Source of the DNA: Mesostigma viride | Taxonomy: Eukaryota > Streptophyta > Mesostigmatophyceae > Mesostigmatales > Mesostigmataceae | NCBI GenBank assembly: GCA_009746045.1 | Contig: RPFO01000418.1 | Span: forward strand, 1,640,833 to 1,704,832 | Direction: 5' to 3' | Length of the DNA: 64,000 bases | Shown: positions 43,201-53,674 of the stretch, piece after piece | Layout of the letters: the number at the start of each line of letters is the position of its first letter | How positions within the stretch are numbered: position 1 is the stretch's first letter | The notes under the pieces: model-generated | Told to the model about the DNA's origin: nothing | The model's database searches: none | Seen by the model: only the letters and a program-made list of their open reading frames with translations | Program-made: the position numbers and the translations under genes

Positions 43201-46200
43201 GCTTCGGCTGGAGGAGGACCCTGCTGCGCCGCTGACGCCTTCGCCCTGTTTTGAACCGTGGATCGACCCGGAGGGTATGCATGCCGTTACGATCGATGAC
43301 CTCCATTTCACCCACTGTACTTCGGTGGATGGGGTCAATCAGCAGCTAGATCGTGTTCAGGCTGCCTAGGCCGCTGTGTGGCTGGTGCAGAAAGCTGGCA
43401 AGGTGGTACGGGCGTCAGCTGAACAGACTGGGGTGCAGGCTGTGGGTGTCTATCACCAGCGGGATGGTGACGTAGTACCTCTTGCTGAGCGTGTGGTGGC
43501 AGTTATTGCCGCTACTGCTAGAATCTTGCATGGCTCGCGGTTTCACCAACTGTACTACCGTGAGCTGAGTTCTGTGCTTGGCAAGTGGGTGTGTATGCAT
43601 CTGCTCTGCCGTCCCATGCTGTTGGTGTGGTCGCAGACGTATCGGCTGCTAGCGGTCATGAACACCTCCCTGCCTGGGCGCCGCTTGCGGCTCCCTGCGG
43701 GGCCCGCCAAGAGCTACAGGCGGCGATCGACCTGGCACCCTTTTTAAAGGGCTGTCAGGGCCCGGCCAACTTCTAACCTGGTCGTCGCTAGTGATGCTAA
43801 CAGCTCCAGTAGTGGGGAGGTGTATAGGGACCTTCCTGCGGCGGATTGCGCCCAGCTGGCCACCCAGCACGAGGCGTTGGGGTGCCTCACGACAGCTTTA
43901 GCCTCTGGGGAGTACTGGGAGCTGGAGCGGATGATGGAGGAGGGGGACTACAGCCTGCTGGGTAGTGGCCACCGGCGTACGGCACTATCATACAGGTGGC
44001 GGGGCCAGCAGAACCACAACAACGTAAGGAGACGATTGTGGCGACCCAAGGGGTCGAGTGGTCGTGCCGAACCAAGGCATGTCGGGGCAAGCGCGTCGTC
44101 CGGCTCGTGGACTCGTAGTGCGATGGGGGGGGCGTTTGTCAGAGGGTGTTTGTCTTCCTACCGCCTCAACAAGCTGCTTCGGCGCTGCTGGTGGGCCCTG
44201 TCACTGGCCGGTGACATGCACAGCCACTGGGTCGGGGTGGCTGCCCACAACCCTGCAGACCAGGCCAGCCGGCGCGGCGCCTGGGTTCCCGACTTGACCA
44301 GGTGCGGTGACGTGCACCCCAACCCTGGGCCTGACGGGCCGTGGCGCCCTCGGGACTTTGCACTTTTGGAGGGCACGGTGAACCCTGTGTCCACCTTGCC
44401 AGCCCACCGGCGTGCGGTGGCTGTCTACGTGGCGTGGGCGCCACCTGGCCCTGTCGACCCGGCTGACGCGGAGGCCATTTTCTGTGAGTGGATTTCTGCT
44501 GTCTACAATGCCTGGGATGGGCGGGGTCATACCTTATGCCAGCACGCCAAGGCCTGTCTGCACCTCTACTACCCCGACCTTGTTCAGAACTGGGTACTGG
44601 CGGCCCGCATGCTCGCTGGGTGGCAGCGGCTTGTTCCGGCTGTCAGCCCTCCGCCTATGCCCTGGCGCATTTGCTATTTCACTGCACTAATGCTAATTTC
44701 ATGTCGACAGGTGCATTTGAGTGCGTTGATTATTATTGCTTTCCAGCAGTATTTACCCATTAGTGAGGCGCTAGGGCTGCGGGTGTGGGATGTGGCCCAT
44801 CCTGGCCACCCCCTTCTCGAGCCGGGGCCCACTGTTGGTGCCCTCGCGCTACGCAACCCCAAGACTGCGCAGGGGGCGGCCCAGCACGTCCTCGTCCGGG
44901 ATCCACTTTCTTTGTGGCTCCTGCGACGCCTGACAGCTGGCCAGCCCCCGGATGCACTTCTTTTTCGGGGTTTAACGTACAGTCAGGCTAGGCAGCAGTG
45001 GGAGGCAGTGCAGGCCCGCATGGGCATCCCGGGGATGTTTTCTTTTCACAGCCTCCGGCATGGGGGGGCTACGCACGACGCCATCGCTGGCGAGTCGCCG
45101 GAGGCCATCCAGCTGGGCTTTGGCCCTGTCGGTCATGCGCTACATTGGCCTCCATCATAGCCTTCTGGGGCGGGCCATCTTGCCGGTCCTCTGGGCCCAG
45201 GCCTGGGGTTTTGATCTGGTGGACTTCTGGCGCCTCTTCGGTGGCGTCGTGTTTTGACGCGTTCCAGTTTGTACTCTTCATCTTTTAGCTATCCATTGAC
45301 CTCACCCCTGTGTGAGGGGTCAGCGGGGAAATGGTTTAACTACCCCGAGGGAGACCCTGGGCTGGGACAAAGCACCCCCCTAGCTAGTGTAGTAATGTTT
45401 TTCTTATTCGCATGTCATACGTTCTTTCGGCTATTAGCCATGTAAGAAGATGTGGGTAAAGCAGGGGCACAGCTGCTGTGGGCTGGTCCTGCAATTTCAG
45501 AAAGTGTGCTGACCCTAGCATACAGATGGCCGTATGGTCATCTGGTAGAGAAGTCTGTGTTATTCCACCGTAGAGAGCTAGCACGCATTTTGTAATAAAC
45601 TTTGATGTTTTGTGGTGATGCATGCAAAGCAAGGCAAGGCCAGAAATGGATTGTTGCTGTCAACTAGCCAGTGCTCACCTTCTCCTTGAGCAGCATGCGC
45701 TCCCCTGTCGCCATGTTATAATCAAACGTGGTCACGGGCGTGGTCATGCTGGAGTAGGTGAAGCGCACCTGCCAGGCGCGCACGCACAGGGAACAGGGCA
45801 GGATGAGAAGCAGCACGGTGAGCGGAATTACAATCGAACGGTGGGCGGTCTAGATAAACCAAACGTGGTCACGGGCATTGTCATTAATTAGATGTAAAAG
45901 CACGTGGCTGCGTCGTTGGGCGTGGTCGTGCTCGAGAATGTGAAGCGCACCTGCCAGGCCCATAGTTTTTTTTTTGTGTGTGTGTAAGGGATTCATAGTT
46001 TTAGTCGTAGAACTGATATAAGGGAAGACACGACGATTTTTCTTGACAGAGATTAGGAAAAGGAATAGAGCCACAAGGCTTATATAACAAGAGATGGTGG
46101 TAGCAACCGGAAAAGACCCAAATTAGCTGTGAAGTGCAAACACCAAATCCAGGATTCGTCATATAATTTAGTAATATTGCCTAGGTGACGATACCACCAT

Positions 46201-49200
46201 AGCAAGGATGCTATAGTGGTTATGTTACTGACGTCTAGATGACGATGATATTGAACCCAGGGCTCGTTAACCTGGTTACACCAGAAGCTTACCATGGTGG
46301 TGTCCCACTCCTTGTTGGGAATAAATAATGCCAACACTTTACCCCTTGCCCATACCAAACTACGCCATCCTGTTGAACCTTTGCCTACACATGATTGCCA
46401 ACCACAAAGCCTGCACCTATCCATCGGTAAAAGGTACACAATTTGCCTTCGCCCACCTTGGTCGTGTCCCACTCCTTGTTGGGCGCGCCACCCAGCGTGT
46501 AGATCGGCTCCTCGAACGTGATCTGGTGCTTTGACCCGACATCCACCCTTCCCTCCTCGGAGACCTTGACCACCCACATCTGGGTGAACCCCCCCTGGCG
46601 GCCATAAATGACCATGTGGTCCTTGAAACAGTCCACGTCGTCAATCTTCACGCCCGCGTCGTAGGGGAAGACGTCTGTCCAGTGCTTGCAGGACGGGGTG
46701 GCCACATTGGTGCGCATGAGCTTGAGGTTGACCGCGTTGTCTTGGTTGGTCACGATGTAGAAGAACTTGCCGTGGTGCCTTACGCTGTAGTCCACGCCCT
46801 TGCGGCGCTCGGCGACTGCGTTCAGGGATCAGGGGATGCATCAGACAAGTATACAGTTGGGTGAAGCTAGATTAGAATTGGGAGAGAAACGTCTTGGTAG
46901 TCCACGTTCATGCGGCGTGCGGCAACTTAGGTTGAGGATCAAGGCATGTAGAAAACATAGAATGAAATTAAGGGTATACTGTGAAGGAAAAAGACATTTT
47001 CGTAGTCGACGCCCTTGCAGCGCACCGAGAATCTTCTGGGGTGAAGGGGACCTGCAGACAATTAAATAAAGAGTTTGAACAGTGCAGCTGCCTAGTAAGG
47101 GACGTTGTTGCTAGATGCAGGACGGAAACATCGAGTAAAGGATAAGCATCACAGGCCGACACATGACTCCCAAAAAATAGGGGTGCGCAGCTGTAATAAG
47201 GTCTCGTTAAAACGAGGTGAAAATGAAGGTAGAGGTTACCAAAGCGCTAAGAAGTTGAAGAATATCACGGAGAAGATATGTTTTATCTGTCGGTGCCCTT
47301 GTGGCATGCGAAGACTGGCCACGTGCCTTGGCACTTAATTGAACCTAGTTTTCCTTCAAGAATTATGACGACAAACAGGGAGTTGAATCGTGAATTTGCA
47401 AGCAGCACTGCGTATAGTGGCGAGACATCTCGATGTTAGGTGCAGGAAGTGCACATGGAGTTGAGGGTTAGCACAGACGCGAGCAGCGAACGTGAGATGT
47501 CTTGAGGTAGAACATCCCACACACACACGTGGCCTGCCACTTCACGACTCCACCTCCACACTGTACTGCTGGCATCCCACACACAGGACGTACTGCTGTA
47601 CACCCAGGGATGGCCAGGCATCGGAAACCTCCAGGCCCACCAAGCAGTACCCCATTACTAAAATATCTGTAAATATAACATATCTGGTCCGGATTCTCAA
47701 GATTTCTGGCCTGCGCGGGTTGTCTCTTTGGTATACCACGGTCACTATAGTACAGTAATACCGCGCCTGCGCTGGTTGTCTCGTTGTTATTCGTGTGGCA
47801 TACCCACCACCCCATCACCCACTGCGATGGGATCGACCATGGTCACTAAATTACAGTAATGCCACGCCTGCGCTGGTTGTCTTGGTATTCGTGTGGCATA
47901 CCCACACCCACCGAGATGCGGCCATGCGTCGGCCACCTCCAGGTCCAGCGTGTAGTATTCGGACGTCTGGATGCTAGCCGAGCCAAGCACCAGGTACTTG
48001 CCGGAGCGCGTCTTGCCAAAGGAGGCGTTGAACAGGGTGTCGTCCTCCCAGAGAAGCAGCTCATCCGCCTTGGGGGGCGGGGACCAGGGGGGTGGGAAAG
48101 GAGAAATAAGGATAAGGGGGAACGGGGAAGGGGAGGGAAACAGGAAATAAGAAAGGGGGAAAGGAGAAATAAGGAATGCGAGGAAATAGGGAATAAGGGG
48201 GGATAGGGCGTTGAAGAGGGTGTCGTCTTTGGATAGCCGCAGCTCTTCCGCCGTGGGAAACAGTTCGGGGAGAAGTGGGGTACATGGGGGGGAAAGGGAA
48301 TATAGGGAGTTAAGGGGGAATAAAAAATAAGGAAAAAAAGGAAACAAGGGGGGGGGAGGGAATAGAGTATAGGGAGTAAAGGGGGGACAGGAAATACAAG
48401 GCATTGGGCATGGTGGGCGACAAAGTGGGGGTGCATGGGGGGCAGCAGGTTTAGGGGTACACGGAGAGGTGGGGAGGAGGTATATGGGTAAAAAAGGGAA
48501 GGGCGACGGAAGGGGGGGAGCAAGGCGCGGATTCAATTAGGGCTAAAGAGGAGGAATGGGGCGGCAAAGCAATGGAAATTGTGGTAAGGTCAACAGGAGG
48601 GCAAGAGCACACGCCGACCTTGTGATGGCTCGATGGGCCATGGAACAAAGGAGGAGCTGGTGACAAATTTCTTCAGAACTCCTAAACTATAGCTCCCTAG
48701 TAATGATTCAATTGAGCCTCCCTGACATGCATGTCCAATGCTTAAATGATCAAGTAGTCCGCTCATCCGCTCATCCGCTCATCCACTCATCCACTCATCC
48801 ACTCATCCACTCATCCACTCATCCACTCATCAACTCATCAACTCATCAACTCATCAACTCATCAACTCATCAACTCATCAACTCATCAACTCATCAACTC
48901 ATCCACTCATCAACTCATCAACTCATCAACTCATCAACTCATCAACTCATCAACTCATCAACTCATCAACTCATCAACTCATCAACTCATCAACTCATCA
49001 CCTCATCACCTCATCAACTCATCAACTCATCAACTCATCAACTCATCAACTCATCAACTCATCCGCTCATCCGCTCATCCGCTCATCCACTCATCCACTC
49101 ATCCACTCATCCACTCATCCACTCATCCACTCATCCACTCATCAACTCATCAACTCATCAACTCATCAACTCATCAACTCATCAACTCATCAACTCATCA

Positions 49201-52200
49201 ACTCATCAACTCATCAACTCATCCGCTCATCCGCTCATCCGCTCATCCGCTCATCCGCTCATCCGCTCATCAACTCATCAACTCATCAACTCATCAACTC
49301 ATCAACTCATCAACTCATCAACTCATCAACTCATCAACTCATGAACTCATGAACTCATCAACTCATCCGCTCATCCGCTCATCCGCTCATCCGCTCATCC
49401 ACTCATCCACTCATCCACTCATCAACTCATCAACTCATCAACTCATCAACTCATCAACTCATCAACTCATCAACTCATCAACTCATCAACTCATCAACTC
49501 ATCAACTCATCAACTCATCCGCTCATCCGCTCATCCGCTCATCCGCTCATCCGCTCATCCACTCATCCACTCATCAACTCATCCACTCATCCACTCATCA
49601 ACTCATCAACTCATCAACTCATCAACTCATCAACTCATCAACTCATCCACTCATCAACTCATCAACTCATCAACTCATCAACTCATCAACTCATCAACTC
49701 ATCAACTCATCAAGTCATCAACTCATCAACTCATCAACTCATCCGCTCATCCGCTCATCCGCTCATCCACTCATCCACTCATCCACTCATCCACTCATCC
49801 ACTCATCCACTCATCCACTCATCCACTCATCAACTCATCAACTCATCAACTCATCAACTCATCAACTCATCAACTCATCAACTCATCAACTCATCCGCTC
49901 ATCCGCTCATCCGCTCATCCGCTCATCCGCTCATCCGCTCATCCGCTCATCAACTCATCAACTCATCAACTCATCAACTCATCAACTCATCAACTCATCA
50001 ACTCATCAACTCATCAACTCATCAACTCATGAACTCATCAACTCATCCGCTCATCCGCTCATCCGCTCATCCGCTCATCCGCTCATTCGCTCATCCGCTC
50101 ATCAACTCATCAACTCATCAACTCATCAACTCATCAACTCATCAACTCATCAACTCATCAACTCATCACCTCATCACCTCATCACCTCATCAACTCATCA
50201 ACTCATCAACTCATCAACTCATCAACTCATCCGCTCATCCGCTCATCCGCTCATCCACTCATCCACTCATCCACTCATCCACTCATCCACTCATCCACTC
50301 ATCCACTCATCAACTCATCAACTCATCAACTCATCAACTCATCAACTCATCAACTCATCAACTCATCAACTCATCAACTCATCAACTCATCCGCTCATCC
50401 GCTCATCCGCTCATCCGCTCATCCGCTCATCCGCTCATCAACTCATCAACTCATCAACTCATCAACTCATCAACTCATCAACTCATCAACTCATCAACTC
50501 ATCAACTCATCAACTCATCAACTCATCAACTCATCCGCTCATCCGCTCATCCGCTCATCCGCTCATCCACTCATCCACTCATCCACTCATCAACTCATCA
50601 ACTCATCAACTCATCAACTCATCAACTCATCAACTCATCAACTCATCAACTCATCAACTCATCAACTCATCAACTCATCAACTCATCCGCTCATCCGCTC
50701 ATCCGCTCATCCGCTCATCCGCTCATCCACTCATCCACTCATCAACTCATCCACTCATCCACTCATCAACTCATCAACTCATCAACTCATCAACTCATCA
50801 ACTCATCAACTCATCCACTCATCAACTCATCAACTCATCAACTCATCAACTCATCAACTCATCAACTCATCAACTCATCAACTCATCAACTCATCAACTC
50901 ATCCGCTCATCCGCTCATCCGCTCATCCACTCATCCACTCATCCACTCATCCACTCATCCACTCATCCACTCATCCACTCATCCACTCATCCACTCATCA
51001 ACTCATCAACTCATCAACTCATCAACTCATCAACTCATCAACTCATCAACTCATCCGCTCATCCGCTCATCCGCTCATCCGCTCATCCGCTCATCCGCTC
51101 ATCCGCTCATCAACTCATCAACTCATCAACTCATCAACTCATCAACTCATCAACTCATCAACTCATCAACTCATCAACTCATCAACTCATGAACTCATCA
51201 ACTCATCCGCTCATCCGCTCATCCGCTCATCCGCTCATCCGCTCATTCGCTCATCCGCTCATCAACTCATCAACTCATCAACTCATCAACTCATCAACTC
51301 ATCAACTCATCAACTCATCAACTCATCAACTCATCAACTCATCAACTCATCAACTCATCAACTCATCAACTCATCCGCTCATCCGCTCATCCGCTCATCC
51401 ACTCATCCACTCATCCACTCATCCACTCATCCACTCATCCACTCATCAACTCATCAACTCATCAACTCATCAACTCATCAACTCATCAACTCATCAACTC
51501 ATCAACTCATCAACTCATCAACTCATCAACTCATCCGCTCATCCGCTCATCCGCTCATCCACTCATCCACTCATCCACTCATCCACTCATCCACTCATCC
51601 ACTCATCCACTCATCAACTCATCAACTCATCAACTCATCAACTCATCAACTCATCAACTCATCAACTCATGAACTCATCAACTCATCAACTCATCAACTC
51701 ATCAACTCATCCGCTCATCCGCTCATCCGCTCATCCGCTCATCCGCTCATCCGCTCATCCACTCATCAACTCATCAACTCATCAACTCATCAACTCATCC
51801 ACTCATCAACTCATCAACTCATCAACTCATCAACTTATCAACTCATCAACTCATCCACTCATCAACTCATCCACTCATCAACTCATCCACTCATCCACTC
51901 AACAAACCTCCCCCACCTGTTCATCAGCGCCCGCTGCCGCCTCCCCGCCCCCGTACTTCATCTTGTGTCGCCAGACCTTGTCCGGCCGGTGGGCCTCATC
52001 GAACGTGGAGTAGAACACCACCGCGCGGGACGCCCCCCACGCGATGGCCCCGGTCGTCTTCTCGATCTTATCTGCAAGCAGCGTGCCGGTCGACAGTTCC
52101 TTGAAGTAGATGTCGTACGTTTCATCGCCCTGGTGGGTGGGTGTGGGTGGGGTGAGGGGTGTGGGGTGGGGTGGAAGGAAAAGAGGGGGGAGATGGAAGG

Positions 52201-53674
52201 GAAAAGGGGGGGGAGGGGGGGGGACGGGAAGAAAAAGGGGGGGGTATAGAAGGGAAAGAGGGTGGTTGTGGTGGTGGCGGGGGGGGGGGACAAAGGGAAG
52301 AAAAGGGGCGGACCGGGGGCCAGTGGGCAGAAAACGGGGTGGGAAATATGGGGGGAAGGGACCAGGAGGGGGAGGAAGGGGGCCAGCCATGAAAGGTGGG
52401 TGGTGGGGTGGGTGGGTGGGTGGGTGGGTGGGTGGGTGGGTGGGTGGGTGGGTGGGTGGGTGGGTGGGTGGGTGGGTGGGTGGGTGGGTGGGGGTGGTGG
52501 GTGGGTGGGTGGGTGGGTGGGTGGGTGGGTGGGTGGGTGGGTGGGTGGGTGGGTGGGTGGGTGGGTGGGTGGGTGGGTGGGTGGGTGGGTCGGTGGGTGG
52601 GTGGGTGGGTGGGTAAGCATCCATGGGGTGGCATCGATTTATATCAGCAATGCCAGGGCTACCATAAGAAATAAGAAATAATAAATAAAGATAAAAGGCA
52701 ACCAGTAAGTGCTTTTCCATCGCAGCGGCGTCCACACCAGCACAGCTATGGCAAGCAAGACTGAAAGGCATCACGTCACGCGAGGCGCACTCCGAAGTTC
52801 GAATGCTATGATATTCAAGGAGCATGTGTGCTCCGGGACGGGGAGTCGCTGCACTGGACCCCGTGGAGATGTCGTCAGAAAACTCTGCCTATCTCGGCGT
52901 CCTGGACCAGGACTACTAGTAGTATCAACACACGGCTTCTTTTCATGGCTGCACAGGACAAAGGAAATCTTGATGTAGCAGTTCCTGATTTGTACCGACC
53001 CAGCTGCCTGTAAGTAATATTTTATTCGGACACGAGCTTTATAACGCAAGACGTGTGGTCACCTCATGTAAAAGCAAGCGATGGTGAAGAAACATGCATA
53101 CCTTGAAATCGACGCTATAGGCCAGCAGGCCGTGATCCGGGCTGATTGACACGGCCCGCACCTCGCAGTGGGTCTTGCCCTTCGCCAGCTCATTCTCGTC
53201 CAGGATAACCTCCTTGCCATCGGCCGACTTTCGGCAGTGGAACATGTAGCTGCTGCCCTTCTCTGTGCGGGTGAAGTACAGGTACTTCCCGTACGGGTAC
53301 GGGTAGGCGGCGTCCGTCTCCTGGACGTGGGACAGGAGCTCCTCGTACAGTTCCTTGTTCAAATCATCGAGGTGCTGCGTCATGTGCTTGGTGTACGCAT
53401 TCTCTTTGCGGACGTGCTCGAGAATCTTCGGGTCTTTGCGGGTGTCATCGCGGGCGTGGAAGTATTCGTCCTTGAGGTAGATTAGGGTTTCCATCGGGTT
53501 GTCCCCCCGAAATTGACCCGGCACGTCACCAAAGGGGACGTAGTGGGTCTTCTTCGGTAAGATGGGAGGGGAAGACTGGCATGCCGTGGTGCGACCGCGT
53601 CGTGTCACGGTCCGGAGCGTGCCGACGCAGGCGACTGCGAGGCCGAGCGCCACTGCAAATTGGCTACTCACCAT
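37217..53674 (-). CDS. oligopeptidase B (S9A serine peptidase), seven exons
   Basis: Exons, minus strand: 53674-53102, 52129-51917, 48068-47912, 46815-46457, 45768-45679, 38651-38102, 37581-37217. All introns are GT-AG, the phases agree, and the sum is 2307 nt (768 residues). It cleaves peptides after basic residues. N-terminus: hydrophobic FAVALGLAVACVG then basic residues, a possible targeting peptide. Beta-propeller region: YPYPYGKYLYFTRTEKGSSY, GDETYDIYFKEL, KLMRTN, YSSMTTPVTTFDYNM. Catalytic domain: VPMSMIYRK, LYGYGSYEIS, IRGGGEMGRSWY, the nucleophile Ser602 in GHSAGG, PLTTGEWEEWGNP across intron 6, Asp687 in SGLFDPRVPYW and His722 in ETGHF. Length fits the family (about 700-770). About 14 kb is intron. 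It looks intact. Exon edges are inferred from consensus and reading frame. Confidence 0.85.
37582..38101 (-). other. intron 6 with exon-6 edge copy
   Basis: 520 bp. 37780-37835 is a degenerate copy of the exon-6 3' edge and donor (38097-38145): CTACCCCACTCTCCCATCGC against CTTACCCCACTCCCCCGTCG, continuing for about 50 bp. The TACCCCACT motif also recurs near 38056 and 38072. Confidence 0.65.
38960..39490 (-). repeat. repeated copies of the exon-6 5' edge
   Basis: The exon-6 acceptor region (38620-38710) recurs in degenerate form at about 38988-39062 (the clearest, ~75 bp), 39100-39160, 39282-39330 and 39445-39490. All share TTGGGGCAGGGC, which is the first exon bases plus the acceptor, and the flanking GTAGAGGGAG or CAGGGAGATAGGCAG blocks. 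Confidence 0.7.
40273..41430 (+). pseudogene. gag-like ORF of the DIRS-like element
   Basis: One frame for 386 codons with a single TGA at 40906-40908 (DYAD stop VGGESIG). Gly/Pro-rich N-terminus, then LMLAAQGSGAAGGERRMLAL, MAGILDTMVTEFDDWATP, LAAAEYLAKLITARQLVDVG, and a Lys/Gly/Asn-rich C-terminus. No zinc knuckle. Called gag by position only. The TGA may be a point mutation. Confidence 0.5.
41461..41497 (+). repeat. (GGGGT)n tract
   Basis: Six to seven GGGGT units between the gag-like and RT ORFs. Too short and internal to be a telomere. Confidence 0.9.
41516..44290 (+). pseudogene. RT-RNase H region of the DIRS-like element
   Basis: 41516-41935 is a Pro/Leu-rich linker ORF. RT signs in successive frames: GKPDGRIRLIMYN at ~41960, palm strand SDLDSYYNRLGLPTWLRRYC (42105-42165), PMGNKLAAGVAQCVHQFVL (42246-42302), then after the 785-bp insertion VTIDDLHF (IDDL 43292-43303) as the catalytic box. 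RNase H: LVVASDANSSSSGEVYRDL (~43780), VEWSCRTKACRGKRVVRLVD with a stop, AFVRGCLSSYRLNKLLRRCW and VAAHNPADQASR (44240-44275). At least three frameshifts. The family assignment is by motif order. Confidence 0.65.
42348..43132. mobile_element. 785-bp TIR element, copy 2
   Basis: Same length, ends and internal sub-repeats as 23070-23854; about ten substitutions noticed by eye. It splits the RT domain of the DIRS-like element. No flanking duplication: GTCGGG on the left, GGCCTG on the right. Confidence 0.9.
44291..45250 (+). pseudogene. tyrosine recombinase with 2A-like leader motif
   Basis: RCGDVHPNPGP (GDVHPNPGP at 44306-44332) separates RNase H from the recombinase and resembles the 2A ribosome-skipping motif DxExNPGP with His for Glu. 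Recombinase: core-binding helices (AEAIFCEWISAVYNAWDGRG), first Arg in PISEALGLRVWDV, Lys in ALRNPKT, HSLRHGGATH (45047-45076) with HxxR, and after a one-base shift LSVMRYIGLHHSLL carrying the nucleophile Tyr (45141-45143). R, K, HxxR and Y are all visible. It would integrate circular cDNA; the frameshift before the Tyr prevents this in the present copy. Confidence 0.75.
45769..46456 (-). other. intron 4 with copies of exon-5 and exon-4 edges
   Basis: 45930-45962 copies the exon-5 acceptor and first codons (CCTGGCAG then VRFTFSST); 45856-45880 copies the middle of exon 5 (CCCGTGACCACGTTTG). 46291-46325 copies the exon-4 3' end (PNKEWDTT) and its donor. No other gene. Confidence 0.7.
46816..47911 (-). 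other. intron 3 with copies of exon-4 and exon-3 edges
   Basis: 46893-46935 and 46996-47030 resemble the exon-4 5' edge (GTAGTCCACGCCCTTGCGGC on the plus strand). 47601-47650 copies the exon-3 3' edge (GLEVSDAWPSLG against DLEVADAWPHLG). 47790-47822 duplicates the sequence next to the donor (TTCGTGTGGCATACCCAC). An inverted SINE-like block lies near 47690-47712. Confidence 0.65.
48069..51916 (-). other. intron 2 (3.8 kb) filled by satellite
   Basis: Next to exon 3 is a purine-rich stretch (48080-48660) holding a degenerate copy of the exon-3 5' edge at 48208-48252 (EELRLSKDDTLFNA against DELLLWEDDTLFNA). The remainder is the 8-bp satellite. Confidence 0.7.
48757..51903. repeat. 8-bp satellite, CTCATCNN, 3.1 kb
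   Basis: About 390 units of CTCATCAA, CTCATCCA and CTCATCCG, with rare CTCATGAA, CTCATCAC and CTCATTCG variants. Unit types come in blocks (CG runs of 3-7, CA runs of 2-9, AA runs of 6-13), giving a higher-order pattern. The rare-variant context GAACTCATCAACTCATCCG recurs 1160 bp apart (50030 and 51190). The long Ser/Thr/His/Leu/Ile frames are artefacts. Confidence 0.95.
52130..53101 (-). other. intron 1 with G-rich and GGGT repeats
   Basis: 972 bp between exons 1 and 2, donor GTATGC, acceptor CACCAG. A G-rich block at 52141-52395 and (GGGT)n at 52396-52613 with one irregularity near 52490. No gene in 52620-53100. Confidence 0.7.
52396..52613. repeat. (GGGT)n microsatellite
   Basis: About 54 units inside intron 1 of the oligopeptidase gene; the CCCA-strand counterpart of the tract beyond its 3' end. 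Confidence 0.95.

Larger units (their letters stand above)
40273..45250 (+). mobile_element. DIRS-like (tyrosine recombinase) retrotransposon, decayed
   Basis: Domain order on the plus strand: gag-like ORF, reverse transcriptase, RNase H, tyrosine recombinase, the DIRS order. There is no DDE integrase and no LTR pair was found. A 785-bp TIR element interrupts the RT. Several frameshifts and one in-frame stop disable it. The exact termini (expected inverted or split direct repeats) were not found; the bounds given are those of the coding region. Confidence 0.75.
38652..45678 (-). other. intron 5 (7.0 kb) hosting a retrotransposon
   Basis: Contains exon-6 edge copies (38960-39490), AT-rich filler (39500-40270; a SINE-like block at about 39660) and the DIRS-like element (40273-45250) in the opposite orientation to the gene. 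Splice borders GTGAGC (45678) and CCCAG (38652). Confidence 0.75.

Noticed and set aside
45286-45330. Hairpin after the tyrosine recombinase as a DIRS terminal repeat
   Set aside because: Only a six-base stem (ACCCCT/AGGGGT), and no partner was found near the 5' side of the element.
48757-51903. CRISPR-like regular repeat array
   Set aside because: The units are 8 bp without unique spacers, in a eukaryotic intron; it is a satellite.
48703-52013. Long Ser-Thr-His-Leu-Ile-Asn repeat proteins
   Set aside because: By-product of the 8-bp satellite inside an intron of the opposite-strand gene.
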